From Pseudoips prasinana (taxonomy: Eukaryota > Arthropoda > Insecta > Lepidoptera > Nolidae), in the NCBI GenBank assembly GCA_951640165.1, contig OX621240.1, forward strand, positions 8,506,713 to 8,570,712: a DNA stretch of 64,000 nt, in the 5' to 3' direction. Of the stretch, positions 28,584 to 38,977 are shown in pieces. The position numbers were made by a program, and so were the translations under genes. Every line of letters begins with the position of its first letter. Position 1 is the stretch's first letter. The notes below the pieces were generated by a model. That model saw nothing but the letters and a program-made list of their open reading frames with translations. It was not told the DNA's origin and ran no database searches.

Positions 28584-28979
28584 TTATTAATAAGAGCTGA
28601 TTTTACGCATAAGACAAAACAGCGAAATTTGCGTAATAAATGCTTCAGAATTGCAAATTCGTATAATCATCAATATAAGTCGTAATGTATCCGCTGACGT
28701 ACCAGTACGACGCACCGCAACAACCGTTGCCAATTCGTATTGTATGTATCTGATATATAATATAGCCTTGAAATTTTACATTATTTTAAAGTCGTACAAA
28801 TTATGTAGGTACATACAGTATGAAAGCCTTTACTAGACTGCTGCAACATACTTAAGGCACTGACAACAGCTAGATTAGGGTGTTTTTTGCCAATTTCTTT
28901 TAAATTAAATTAAAACATCTCTATTCCGGACAACATTGATCCATTATTGGGCATATAAAAATCTAGTGTTAGTAATATG
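28584..28979. other. Unassigned DNA
   Basis: The 61-codon frame 28651-28836 has no supporting signal. Confidence 0.3.
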
Positions 28980-29186
28980 ATAATAATGTCCTCCTAGCCG
29001 AATTTCGTCCATGGCGGCAAGTCTCCATTGAATTTAGAGATTTACGCGGGACATATTATAGTGCACAAGTGTCTGCGCAAATACCCTCTATATTTGCGCA
29101 GACACACTTTCTATTCCATTAGTCTCATGATCCAATGGTATGACTAGCGATACGATCGGAAAGAGGTCAGGTTCGGGACAGACGGC
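28980..29186 (-). mobile_element. Family D SINE 3' half fused to a LINE
   Basis: The SINE's 3' half (from GACCTCTTTCCGATCGTATC to GGAGGACATTATTATC on the minus strand) is present, but at CCGTCTGTCCCGAACCTGAC the expected tRNA-like half is replaced by LINE pol coding sequence on the same strand. Contains its own 15-bp foldback at 29069-29105. Confidence 0.7.
29069..29105. repeat. Perfect 15-bp foldback inside a SINE
   Basis: GTGTCTGCGCAAATA (29069-29083) and its exact complement (29091-29105), loop CCCTCTA. Other family D copies read GTGTGTGCGCAAACACAGGA here, so the right arm is new to this copy. Confidence 0.8.
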
Positions 29187-31205
29187 TTACCGTAAACACC
29201 ATGTACACAGTTTTGCTTATATTGTACATTAGACCGTGGGACGCCGCATAAGCCTCACATATGTTTAGCATTTTTCTAATGCCACAGACCGAAGCACTTA
29301 ATAATGCCATGTCATCAGCGAAACTTATATTATTAACACACACATCTTCTATGTGACAGCCAACACGGCAGCTACTGAGCACCACAATCAGCTCATTGAT
29401 ATATAAATTAAAAAGCCGGGGTGAGGTAAGCCCACCCTGCCTCACTCCGCACTCTAGTTTATAAGGAGTTGAAAGAGCTCCCGCCCAACGCACAGTATTT
29501 ATTTGATTTTTATACCAGTACTTGAATATATTAATCAAGTCACAAGGTAGCTCTATGTCCCGTAACTTCTGCCACAGAATGTCATATGACACCATGTCGA
29601 AAGCCTTTGACATATCGAGAAAACAGCCGTAGGTCGGCGTTCGTCTATCGGTATAGTGCTTAACAGTGTGCTTCAAGCACAAAATGGCGCTTTCCGTCGA
29701 TAATTGTGGTCTGAAACCAAATTGATTATCATGTAGCTTTACGTACTGGTCCAATTGAACATCAAGCACACTGTCAAGCACCTTAGCTACCACAGTTGCT
29801 AATGAAATGGGCCCGTAGTCACCTGTTTTGTTTTTCACAATGGGCACAACAATTGTTTTCATTAAGTCTAGAGGTAAATACGAATGGCTTAAACAGAGAA
29901 TAAAATATGGCCAGTAATCGTGCAATGTGGGGTCCAGAGCATGTGCTAATAAGGGTGCTAATAAGGTGCTCGATACTGAGGCCATCGTCGCCGGGAGATT
30001 TGCCTCTCTTTATACGCTTGATAGCGTGAGCCACCATTTTGGCTGTAATTCTTACCGTCCCGGAACTTTGAAACCCAGTATCCAGCACCTTCGAAGTCGA
30101 CGGGCCTAAAGGTGACGTTATATAAAACTTTTGTTTAAATATTTCTGCAATATTTTTGGGCTCGGAGACCCCATTCACACTTACAGGGAGGCCCGGCCGT
30201 ACATTACATTTACTAGTACTCTTCCAAAAACTCTTAAAATCTTTTTTACGAAATTGAGTAGCTAACTTATTCATTTTTAATTGCTCATAATTATTTTGAG
30301 TCCATTTTAACCGTGCCTTAAATATTCTTCTACTTTTGCACATATCTTCATAAATCGGACCATATCGTGGTTTACCGTGCGAAACCCAGTTATGAAAATT
30401 GGCCTGGCCACCCTGTGAGCGTCCTTAACATAGGTATTCCATCCCTGTACATTGCTTTCCTTCCTGCGCCCGCTTCCTCGCTGCCGCGGTCGTTTGCTAG
30501 CCATAGATGAGTCACAAAGGGCAGTAACTATGTCGTTATACATACGGTCTAGAATTACTTTGTGGTGACAGTACACGTCTTATCACCACATTCTCTAAAA
30601 ACTGACGTGAAGTCTATAAGTCGTAGACGACTATTACAATATTTCGTATATTGAGCTATCTGAGAGGGTTTCCTATCACCCCATGCCACACATGTTGTAA
30701 AGTTTTCCGAAGACATGGTATTACTAAAAATTTTCGGGTTTTTAAATTATCAAAATTACAACTGATACATAATAGAAAGTGATTCGACCACAAAACATCG
30801 TACTTTATATACACATTTGTTACTGTTTTCAATGCAGATTCTGTAACCAGGCAATGGTCCAGCCACCTTATCGTACCATGAGCTTCACTCACAAAAGTGT
30901 AACTACTGGAACGTAATCCTAGTTGTTAAATATCTACACAGGTAAGATTACATTCCTTACAAATATGCATAAGTTCGTCATAAAATGGTTCATTCGGATG
31001 AGCATTAAAATCGCCCAAAACAAAAGCTGAATCTATTTCTTCAGTGTCTATAATAGCACTCACCAGTCCCAAGCACTCGGTAAACTCGACTAGGTTATCC
31101 GCCTGGTCCGTAGGCATGTATAAACTCATCACTAATGGTTTCATTGATTATTTTTAGCATTTTAAGCATGTTATACTGAAAAAAAAATTTCAGACAATTT
31201 TAAAA
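29187..31205 (-). pseudogene. Decayed non-LTR retrotransposon pol (endonuclease plus reverse transcriptase)
   Basis: Minus-strand pieces in order. 31144-30926 gives the endonuclease words YMPTDQAD and VLGDFNAHPN. 30892-30656 contains WLDHCLVTES and LWSNHFLL (SDH-like motif with Asn). 30576-30307 and 30343-29819 form the linker, with GKSPGDDGLS. 29985-29187 is the reverse transcriptase: FGFRPQLSTE, FLDMSKAFDMV, CGVRQGGLTSPRLFNLY, NNISFADDMALL and HGLMYNISK. Frame changes separate the pieces at about 30900, 30650, 30320 and 29900, so it is not functional. The polymerase stops abruptly after the ADD domain where it meets the SINE at 29186, an unusual 3' truncation. The VRQGG-LTSP-LFNLY-N-L wording places it outside the Jockey/CR1 type of the 18.5-kb element; the exact clade is not certain. 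Confidence 0.8.
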
Positions 31206-32430
31206 TGAATTGTATTATTATTATACAGTAATTGATCAATATTTTAGGAATATAGAATCTAACTTATAGAGACGTAACATGTAAAGTGAATGGAGGCATA
31301 AACGGTAAGGATTGAATCCTGTTCTAACTTTTAAGCAAACCCAAGCCAATCATTTTTATGTCTGTTACGGAAAATGATGTAATAACGTTAAGTTTATTGT
31401 ATTTTATTAAATGAGATTACCCCTTTTTCTTTTAGTAAATAAAGGAGACGGGGATTTCTGGGCCTGACTGTAATAAGTTGAGATATGGTTTAAAAAAAGC
31501 GTTATATATTTCTATTTCAAACTGTAAAAAATTGACCCAATTTACAATCTGGGGAACGAGAAATCAAAAAAATAAGTTTAAGTCACGAATTACATTGGTT
31601 GTTGATTACTATGATCGATTAACGTTAATGAGTTCAAACAATGTAATATAAATCCTCTTGCACCAGACACCAGGTAACCGATTTAATTATAATAATTATT
31701 AAATACATCAACATAATGTCAACAGTAAAAAATTAAATATCAACAAAATAAATAGATATCATAATATCGGTTATCGTTCAAATCGATTTATTAGTCATTG
31801 GCAACTATATTTTTAATCTATGACATGGGTGACAGATTTTGAATCTTAATCTATGATCGGTCACTCGTTTCTCGTATCGTTTAGTGCGTGTGTGATTTGA
31901 GTATTTTTTATTGTTTTGTTGATATATCCCTCGACAACTGCATTCTCTCTACGGACTTCTGATATTGCTTAACTTGTACGACTTTTGCTAACATACTGAA
32001 CACGGATAACTATTAAATAGCAATCGCCCTTAAAAATCTGCTGTTTAGTACAGGTTGGTACATAACCTACCTATTAAGACTAAATCTTTTATAACTCTGC
32101 TCATAGATTGAATTAATCCGTGGATTTTTTTAGTAATTTGCTGATAATTTATAGATCCATTAATTGACACCACTTTTATCTTTGTACATCCGAGCCCAAT
32201 ATTGTATGAAAACGTATCCGTCTCCGAAGTTTTAAATATAATTACAATTTGGGTCCTGACCCTATTCACTGTTAGAGTTTTATTCACCTCGTTTTATGGT
32301 ATCTAATAAATTACTGCCATCACTGTAATCTTAACTCACATGCGTATAATTCGCAGTGTATTCATAATAGCATCCCATTGTTGTGCTGTCCTATTGTCAT
32401 CTTTAAAGTTCCTCTATACTCATTCTACCG
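31206..32430 (-). repeat. LINE-associated upstream DNA, part shared with 38024-38317
   Basis: 32226-32420 matches 38112-38317 closely, and 31141-31205 matches 38024-38107. So the copy at 38 kb has the same ends joined after loss of about 1 kb. A minus-strand frame at 32287-32045 (KTLTVNRVRTQIVIIFKTSE) might be a relic of the LINE's 5' coding part. The middle, 31210-32040, shows nothing recognisable. Confidence 0.45.
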
Positions 32431-32649
32431 TCCACTGCATAGCAAATTGATTTAGTACATCAGGTGTGAAGATGTAATGAATATGAATTTCGAGGTTATA
32501 ATGTATTTATAGATAGATGCCAAAAGCGACTCTAATAAAATTTTCTGTCTTTTTAATCTTTATTTGTAACGATTTTATAGGATTTTCGTATATGAAATGA
32601 AGATACTAATCCCATCGAACCTAATACTAAGTTGACTCTAAAACAACAT

Positions 32650-32792
32650 TCACCACCATCATCATATCAGCCGAAAGACGTCCCCCTCGGCAAAGGCCTC
32701 TCCCAAGGATCTTCATAATGGCCGGTCTTGTCTGACCGCATCCAGCGCCTTCCCGCGATACTTGCAAGATCGTCGGTCCACCTTGTAGGTCC
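32650..32792 (-). mobile_element. RTE LINE 3' end inserted in a Tc1 relic
   Basis: Minus-strand translation gives GPTRWTDDLASIAGRRWM, then frameshifts before the GGCTGATATGATGATGGTG tail. It interrupts the Tc1 frame at VARKVPLD. Confidence 0.75.
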
Positions 32793-33190
32793 AACGGTAC
32801 TTTGCGAGCCACTCTTCCGAACAACCCTGCTTCTACCAAACGTCGTCGAACGATCCTCGCAGATACACCGGCTCTTTCGTTTGCCCCAAACACTTAGTGT
32901 TTAATTAAAATCGAGCCTAGAAACGGATCTTTCTAAGCGAACCTGGTTATCATTCTATCTTCTTGCGGAGTCGTTTTTCTCGATCTTTTTGTTCTGGACA
33001 CATTTAAAGCTGTGTTATAGCGCTTGAAATGTTGCACTGCATTGCATACCAAAGTTTTTGACCAATTTAAATGTTGTGTTATCGTAATACAAATTTGGAT
33101 GAACTTCATGAAGCTTTTTGTGAGGCATGGGAAAAAATTCCTGTCGAAACATGTCAGAAACTGATAATGTCTATGCCACATCGGTGTCAA
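32793..33190 (-). pseudogene. Tc1-like transposase N-terminal relic
   Basis: Two minus-strand pieces. The first, 33190-32933, has KTLVCNAVQHFKRYNTALNV, then RTKRSRKTTPQEDRMITRFA: the first helix-turn-helix and the basic GRPR-like linker of Tc1 transposases. The second, 32893-32793, has NERAGVSARIVRRRLVEAGL then FGRVARKVPL: the second helix-turn-helix. They are out of frame with each other. The catalytic domain is absent, replaced by an RTE tail. Unrelated in detail to the intact gene at 35161-36483. Confidence 0.75.
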
Positions 33191-33600
33191 GCGGTAATTA
33201 CTAACAAAGGTTTTGCTACTGGGTACTGATTTTACACGTAATAAAATGGAGCTGTTAAAGATATTATAACACTGCAGATTATAAGTTTTGTTTAACTGTA
33301 TTTTTCATTATACTTTACTGTCCTTAATTAAATGTCCACTACAGAATTGTACCTTAATATTTAATACATGTTTAATCTTTGATATTAAATACTTTTTCTA
33401 TTTATTTAATCTTTTATTTACAGCCATTTATAGCATAATAATCGGACCACATTATGCAAATAATAGGTGCTGAGAAATCAATAGGGTTTTATATTTATAT
33501 GTACATAACCGGTTATAGCCCTTCACTATCTTGAATGTCCCTAATTAGTTGACTACGACTGTATATGTTGATACGCTGAGAAATTGATATAAAATGTGTC
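33191..33600. other. Unassigned AT-rich DNA
   Basis: The 61-codon frame at 33288-33473 is low-complexity. No feature supported. Confidence 0.3.
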
Positions 33601-33735
33601 ATTCGGATACATAAGCTATATTACTACAAAGTATGATAAAAAACGAACGGATTTTTGGATTGGTTTTTGCATGAAAGTCAAACATCAATGCATCTATACA
33701 TCCATACAAACATTGGCATTTATATAGTAGGTTTA
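33601..33735 (-). mobile_element. Helitron-like element, degenerate fragment
   Basis: TTCGGATACATAAGCTATAT and the preceding body match the minus-strand order seen at 277-395; the 5' end has become TATATAGTAGGTT. Confidence 0.5.
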
Positions 33736-33756
33736 TATGGAAAGACATATTTTGCT

Positions 33757-33832
33757 ACTTTTAAACCATGTGTCGAACCCATGACCTGCGTCCTAAAAGT
33801 CAACCATTTACCAACCACTCCAACCGGCCCGT
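33757..33832 (-). mobile_element. Family A SINE head fragment
   Basis: Minus strand GCCGGTTGGAGTGGTTGGTA (box A) and CGCAGGTCATGGGTTCGACA (box B); the body and tail are missing. Confidence 0.55.
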
Positions 33833-33877
33833 CATTTCATGTAAACACCTACACATACTACATATTATTCTATCTTA

Positions 33878-34123
33878 GGCTGATTTCAGAGTCGCGCCGG
33901 CGAGCGGCGCCGTCTAAACGCGTGCGCTTACAATTACACTAGATAGTAGTTGCGTTTCATAGTCACGCAGTTGAAACGCGCCGCCGTGACACGCGCGCCG
34001 TCGGCCAGCGCTGCCCGAGCTCCTCTACTGGCAGCTAGCGTTTCAGAGTGACGCGTCTCGCACGCGCCGACTGCGTACATTTAAAATGGCTGTTGAGACG
34101 CGCTGGCCACTCTGAAATCAGCC
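33878..34123. mobile_element. Harbinger-type MITE, 246 bp, GC-rich
   Basis: GGCTGATTTCAGAGT at the left edge and its exact inverse at the right, flanked by TTA (33875-33877 and 34124-34126). Interior rich in CGCGCCG words. Different TIR from the 25276 element but the same target-duplication type. Confidence 0.8.
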
Positions 34124-34180
34124 TTAGGACTAAGTATACTTGCTGAGGAAACATCAGAATGAGCTCAACTACTCTGGAAC

Positions 34181-34226
34181 ACTATTAACACACGGCCATC
34201 TGATCCCAAACTAAGCAGAGCTTGTA
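34181..34226 (-). mobile_element. Family A SINE tail fragment
   Basis: CACACGGCCATCTGATCCCA AACTAAGCAGAGCTTGTAC only, 45 bases. Confidence 0.6.
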
Positions 34227-34907
34227 CATAGAGCAGCAAAGAAAACTCACCCCCTAGAAATGTATAAAAAGCGCCATCTATTTTAAAGCATGCCATACTA
34301 CGATGTTTACTTGGGCGCCATCTCTGGGACACCAATGAAGTTAGTGTTCTGTAGTTATGACATCGATGCCACAAGTGATCGTGCAAGATAGCCATTTAAC
34401 AAAGGCCACGATTCTAACCAACACCAATTTTAATAGTTTGACAGCGAAACGTGTGTATGGTCCTTTTCATACGAGCTGTGATAGAAAGAGATGTAATGAC
34501 ATTTTGGCTAAGTTTAGTCGTGTAAAATTGAGAATTGCGGCTAATAATTGTTTAAGTAACATTAGCATTATTCTTACTATTAAAATAAATAAGAACATTA
34601 GCATAATAAATTATTTTTATATACGGCGATAGCGGGGTCTTGCGGGTTGATCAGGGAAGTAGGTGCTTATAAGGCAATCTTTCGAAATAAAGGAGATTCA
34701 CTTCTATACGTATTATTTATTTATATTTTATTAAATATACGAGAAACGTTTATCTATTAACATAAAATATTTATGTCTTTATTCATTGAATTCTCGTTTT
34801 TTTACATTTGTATACAATATAACATATAACCCATTTAATATATTTTATTAATAAGTATAATATCAAATCAATTAATGTATTTAGGTATGTAAAAAGTAAT
34901 GTAAAAA

Positions 34908-34908
<1 letters not shown>
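34227..34908. other. Unassigned DNA downstream of the Tc1-like gene
   Basis: The opposed frames 34165-34395 and 34357-34632 overlap and lack support; the former overlaps a SINE tail. AT-rich to the end. Confidence 0.35.

Positions 34909-34957
<49 letters not shown>
34909..34957. repeat. (TA)n microsatellite
   Basis: Uninterrupted AT/TA dinucleotides for about 46 bases. On the minus strand it lies just beyond the AATAAA at 34976-34971. Confidence 0.95.
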
Positions 34958-34960
<3 letters not shown>

Positions 34961-34970
34961 TAGGAATGTA

Positions 34971-34976
34971 TTTATT
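34971..34976 (-). terminator. Candidate polyadenylation signal of the Tc1-like gene
   Basis: AATAAA on the minus strand, 185 bases after the stop codon of the gene at 35161-36483. Inferred from position only. Confidence 0.35.
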
Positions 34977-35160
34977 TTATAAAATGTATACATATATAAA
35001 ACTAATGATTTAAAGTTTTGAAGATTACTCAAGAGAACCAACATGTTACTCACGTTTGATATAAACAGAACAACAATTTACATCTCTCGAGATTTTCAAA
35101 ACTGTTTACAAAAAACCAATTTACTACAAAAACTTGAAAACTTGTGGGGTCAAACCTATA

Positions 35161-36483
35161 CTAATAACGAAGTGGGTAACCTTCACTTTCTATAACTTCT
35201 TCTAATCTTGATCTCATTCCATTTACCATATTGAAACAAATGTTACTTAATCGCATTAATTCCCAAGTTCTCATAACCTCTTCATCTAAATTTTGTCTAG
35301 TTTTGACTTTACTTGAGTCCCAATTAAGCACCATTTGACCCCACAAATTTTCAATCGGGTTTAAGTCAGGGCTTTTAGATGGCCAATCAATCAAGGTTAT
35401 GTCTCTTTGTGTGGAAAACCACTCCATAACCGGTCTTGACCGATGCACCGAACTATTGTCTTGGATAAAATAAATATGTCCATCAGGGTATACGTTGCGC
35501 ACTGTTGGAATCATCACGTCTCTTAAGATCTCCAAGTAACGTTCGCCATTCATTCGAGCGCCGACTTCGACAAGCTCTCCAGGACCCATTGAAGACATCC
35601 ACCCCCAATATCCTGAAAAATATTTTATAATTATATCCTATTAAGAATACAATGTTATTGTCTTGTCATGTCATCTAGGTTCTTTATCAGTTTCGATTTG
35701 CAGAGCCTAATATTAAATAATATATTGTATGCTTATAGTATCTAAGATTTTATGATTCATAATAACAATAGCAAATAAAAAGTATAAATTTATTATTTTA
35801 ATCAAGTGAGTAGGTAAATGTCAATATTTAATTAAATTAACTACTGCTTACCTAGCGTTAACCTGCCACTAGTCCTCAAAGGTAAAACATTTTTAACATT
35901 GTAGCGTTCGCCAGGTCTTCTCCACAGTATTTTACGTCCATCTTTATCGGATTTAAAAGTCTTTTCATCGGTAAAAATGACTATTTCATTTTCCCAATCA
36001 AAATTCAAATACTGGGTTGCAAATCTTATCCTGGCTTGACGATGAGCTTCAGTTAGTTCGATTTTTTTGGCAGGTTTATAATTATGGATCCCAGCTGCAT
36101 GTAAATGTCTTCGGACAGTGGTAAGCGAAATACCATGTCTTATAGCACTTGAACGGGTGGTGGTGAAAGGTTCCGTGGTATGCCTACTAACAATATCACG
36201 ATGGCGGTTGGATTGATTTGTGTAAGCAATCGGACGTGGCCCTTGGCGCTTACACTTCACTTCACCAGTTTCTTGATACCGTCGCACCCATAAACGAACT
36301 GTGTTTCTCTATAAGAAAGCAAATTAAAGAGTAAGATTCCTAATTGAAATAATATATTAAACGGATTTTAATTTAGATTACACTTACATCGATATTTAAT
36401 TCTCGAGCAATACTTTTTAAACTTTGATTTTGTTCCCAAAGGACGATGATTTTCGCTTTTAAAAAGTTATTCATTCGCGGCAT
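35161..36483 (-). CDS. Intron-containing Tc1-type transposase gene, intact DD35E
   Basis: Exon 1: 36483-36388. Exon 2: 36308-35852. Exon 3: 35612-35161 (TAG). Introns of 79 and 239 bases both start GTAAG and end in pyrimidine-rich TAG/CAG. The spliced frame is 1005 bases, 334 residues, without stops. Residues 1-55 hold the first helix-turn-helix (LKSIARELNI, then NTVRLWVRRYQETG), followed by RQGPRP and a second helix-turn-helix (GISLTTVRRHLHAAGI). The catalytic triad is Asp 146 (IFTDEKTF), Asp 236 (YFIQDNSSVH) and Glu 272 (SPDLNPIENLWG), with 35 residues between the last two. The exon 2/3 junction rebuilds the family motif GYWGWMSSMGPGEL. Tc1 transposases bind element ends and cut and paste DNA in the nucleus. 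Length is normal for the family (about 340). I see no inverted repeats flanking it. Either domesticated or an unusual transposon; insect Tc1 copies normally lack introns, though nematode Tc1 has one. Confidence 0.85.
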
Positions 36484-36698
36484 GATTTTATCGTAATTTA
36501 GAAGTAGTTATTCGAACAGCACAAGCAGACGAGTAATTATAATGATATGATGAGACGTCATTTTTTACTTAACAAAATTATAGCTTACCCTCATTCTTCA
36601 TTACCTATCTATTTATAATATAAAAGAAACGGCTGACATGACTAATGTGATGGATGGTTCATAAACATATCGACAAATTTTACATTTGAGCAATGTGA

Positions 36699-36771
36699 CT
36701 CATTGGCGCAGTGGTGTAACAACATAGCTTATGAATTGCAAAGTCCAGGTTCGAACCTCGCAGTAATATTT
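36699..36771 (+). other. tRNA-like sequence, probably a SINE head
   Basis: TTGGCGCAGTGGTGTAACAA (box A) and CCAGGTTCGAACCTCGC (box B, with a paired T-arm) lie about 35 bases apart. No clear acceptor pairing and no anticodon arm I trust. The following TTTATTTTTAG is T-rich. Not called as a tRNA gene. Confidence 0.4.
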
Positions 36772-37351
36772 ATTTTTAGTTTTGAAATTTTATTGAGACT
36801 TTTTAGAAATATCTAAAGAAATGTAATGTTTTGTGGAGCTCGATTAGAACGTTCTTTTTGTTTATTTTTTATTTATTTATTCAATATATTATTTCAATAC
36901 ACATCACATTTAACAGGCCGAACCACATAAACCTCTACGGGTTTATGTGGGTAGCGGCGAATCGTTCACATATTTACCATTATTTATGAACTTATTATAT
37001 AATATTATTAAAATGGTATCGTTAGTGATAGAATTTCAATACAATATATTTTTTTAAGGTAGTAACCTTTTAGCTTGAACTTAAAACCCTTCGCCCCCTC
37101 TGTAAGTAAGTAAGTATTTTTGTAGTTCTTCGGGAATGTTATTTATAAACTTCGGAATTAAGTATTCTGCAACTCACGTGCCGTACAAGTAAAATATCAA
37201 TAGGTAGGATCCGATGGATATTACTTAACGGTCGCTTGTATGCGCGCCTCAGTCATTTTGTTAGTAGTTGGAATATCCTAGCAGTTTCGCTAATTTCACA
37301 GAGATGGCGCTCTTTTATAGGGTAAGGGGTGAGTTTTCTCTGCTCGCCTGT
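36772..37351. other. LINE-like tail and unassigned DNA
   Basis: 36850-36950 looks like an inverted LINE 3' end with (TTTA)n, and holds an 11-bp foldback CCACATAAACC / GGTTTATGTGG at 36923-36950. The rest is unrecognised. Confidence 0.35.
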
Positions 37352-37552
37352 GTACTATGGAAACCAGATAACTGATATAATACATATACTACTTTTCTTT
37401 TGTAAATACATACTTATATAGATAATCACACCCAGACTCAGGACAAACAGACATGTTCATGCACACAAATATCTGTCCTGGGTGGGAATCGAACCCACGA
37501 CCTACGGCGTGAAAAGCAAGCATTTTCCAACCACGCCAACAGGCCCGACAAT
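37352..37552 (-). mobile_element. tRNA-derived SINE (family A), 3'-shortened
   Basis: Minus strand: GGCCTGTTGGCGTGGTTGG, GTGGGTTCGATTCCCACCC, TGTCTGTTTGTCCTGAGTCT, ATCAGTTATCTGGTTTCCAT. The final GGGATCAGATGG part is missing. Confidence 0.8.
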
Positions 37553-37636
37553 ACTTATTAGTTTAGCTTTTAAGTGTGTTGAATTTTTCATCATAGAGCT
37601 GATATGTCTATGGAAAAATAGCTCCCTAAATTTGTT

Positions 37637-37711
37637 AAAAAAATAAACAGAAACAAAGACCAAAACGGCACCTAAAGCAACGCTCTCAACTATTAGATAT
37701 AAGCACACCTA
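37637..37711 (+). repeat. 75-bp direct duplication, left copy
   Basis: Starts AAAAAAATAAACAGAAACAA and ends TAAGCACACCTA. It differs from 38324-38398 by a single A/G, about 610 bases away. Confidence 0.9.
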
Positions 37712-38023
37712 CACGGCTAACAACGGCTGGAATGCCAATACTTCGATCGGACAATTCCAACAGATGGCGCTTTAAATTATTCATTTTGAATATTTATTCA
37801 ATCATAGTTTTGATGTGAAACATCTATAGCCGCACGTAAAACAGATTTCTGGCGTGGCGACGCATGCCGTGACGCATGCGCAATCGACTTTTTATTTTAT
37901 CATTATGACATATTTAGTTCCTATCACAATATGTTCTTTTCTGCATATTACGTTTACAAAATAATGTCGATGTTTCACATCTGCCAGGCGTCCCGTGACG
38001 GCTCATTTATTATTAACTATGAT

Positions 38024-38317
38024 TTCATTTATTATTTTTAGCATTTTAATAATTAAACATGTTATACTGAAAACAATTTTTCAGACAATCTTAAAATTAA
38101 TTGTATAAATTTGAAGTTTTAAATATAATTACAATTTTGGTCCCGACCCTATTCACTGCTAGAGTTTTATTCACCTCATTTTATGGTATCTAATAAATTA
38201 CTGCCAGAACTGTAATCTTAACTTACTTGCGTATAATTCGCAGTGTATTCATAATAGCATCCCATTGCTGTGATGTCCTATTGCCATCTTTCAAGTTCCT
38301 CTATACTCATTGTACCT
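38024..38317 (-). repeat. Second copy of LINE-associated DNA, internally deleted
   Basis: 38024-38107 corresponds to 31141-31205 and 38112-38317 to 32226-32420, same order and strand. The deletion joint lies near 38108. Immediately followed by the right copy of the 75-bp duplication. Confidence 0.7.
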
Positions 38318-38323
38318 TGAAAT

Positions 38324-38398
38324 AAAAAAATAAACAGAAACAAGGACCAAAACGGCACCTAAAGCAACGCTCTCAACTATTAGATATAAGCACACCTA
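38324..38398 (+). repeat. 75-bp direct duplication, right copy
   Basis: Partner of 37637-37711. Confidence 0.9.
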
Positions 38399-38977
38399 AT
38401 ACATGATCACCAATCTGTCCGTCGGCTTTAATTTAACAAAAACTTCCAATCCCAAGCGTCCTTCCTCGGTCTCATTTAATTGAATTGTTGAAAAACTCAG
38501 TGCTTGTGCTACAACCATTGTCCCTTAATGTTTGCTTTTAATTAAAACCTCTTGTTCTGGGTAATTAATGAAACTTGGGATTATGTAGGACAGCGTTGTG
38601 ACAACTTATTGTTTGATGGTGTTTGTTTGTCTGAATACATGAATGGCTGAGATAGAACGAGCAACGGAGATGCGGAGGTTCATTTGTTACAAGCTATTAT
38701 GGATTTTGAAATAATGTGGGGAAGCGTAGCGTAATAGCGTAATATAAAATCAAAACTTTGGTATTAAGCGTAACTTAATACCAAACGTTTTGATTATACA
38801 TTAATTAATGCGATTTTAGTAACAGTTCTGATATGCCTTTGATTGCAATTGTATAATGTGACTAATAAAAATACAATATTATTCTTATGCTTATTCTTCT
38901 GGTGGCGGCTATTTCCAGTCCCCGGAGGTCCTGGTAACACTGCGTCCAGTGATAAACTATTGTGCTCGCCGCTCCAA
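38399..38977. other. Unassigned DNA
   Basis: A foldback ATCAAAACTTTGGTATTAAG / CTTAATACCAAACGTTTTGAT lies around 38747-38793 (imperfect, roughly 20-bp arms). No gene. Confidence 0.4.

Noticed and set aside
34868..35053. 61-codon minus-strand frame with repeated IY residues
   Set aside because: It is the (TA)n microsatellite read in frame plus AT-rich UTR.
36699..36771. Possible true tRNA gene
   Set aside because: Box A and box B are present, but the acceptor stem does not pair and no convincing anticodon arm or Pol III terminator can be placed.
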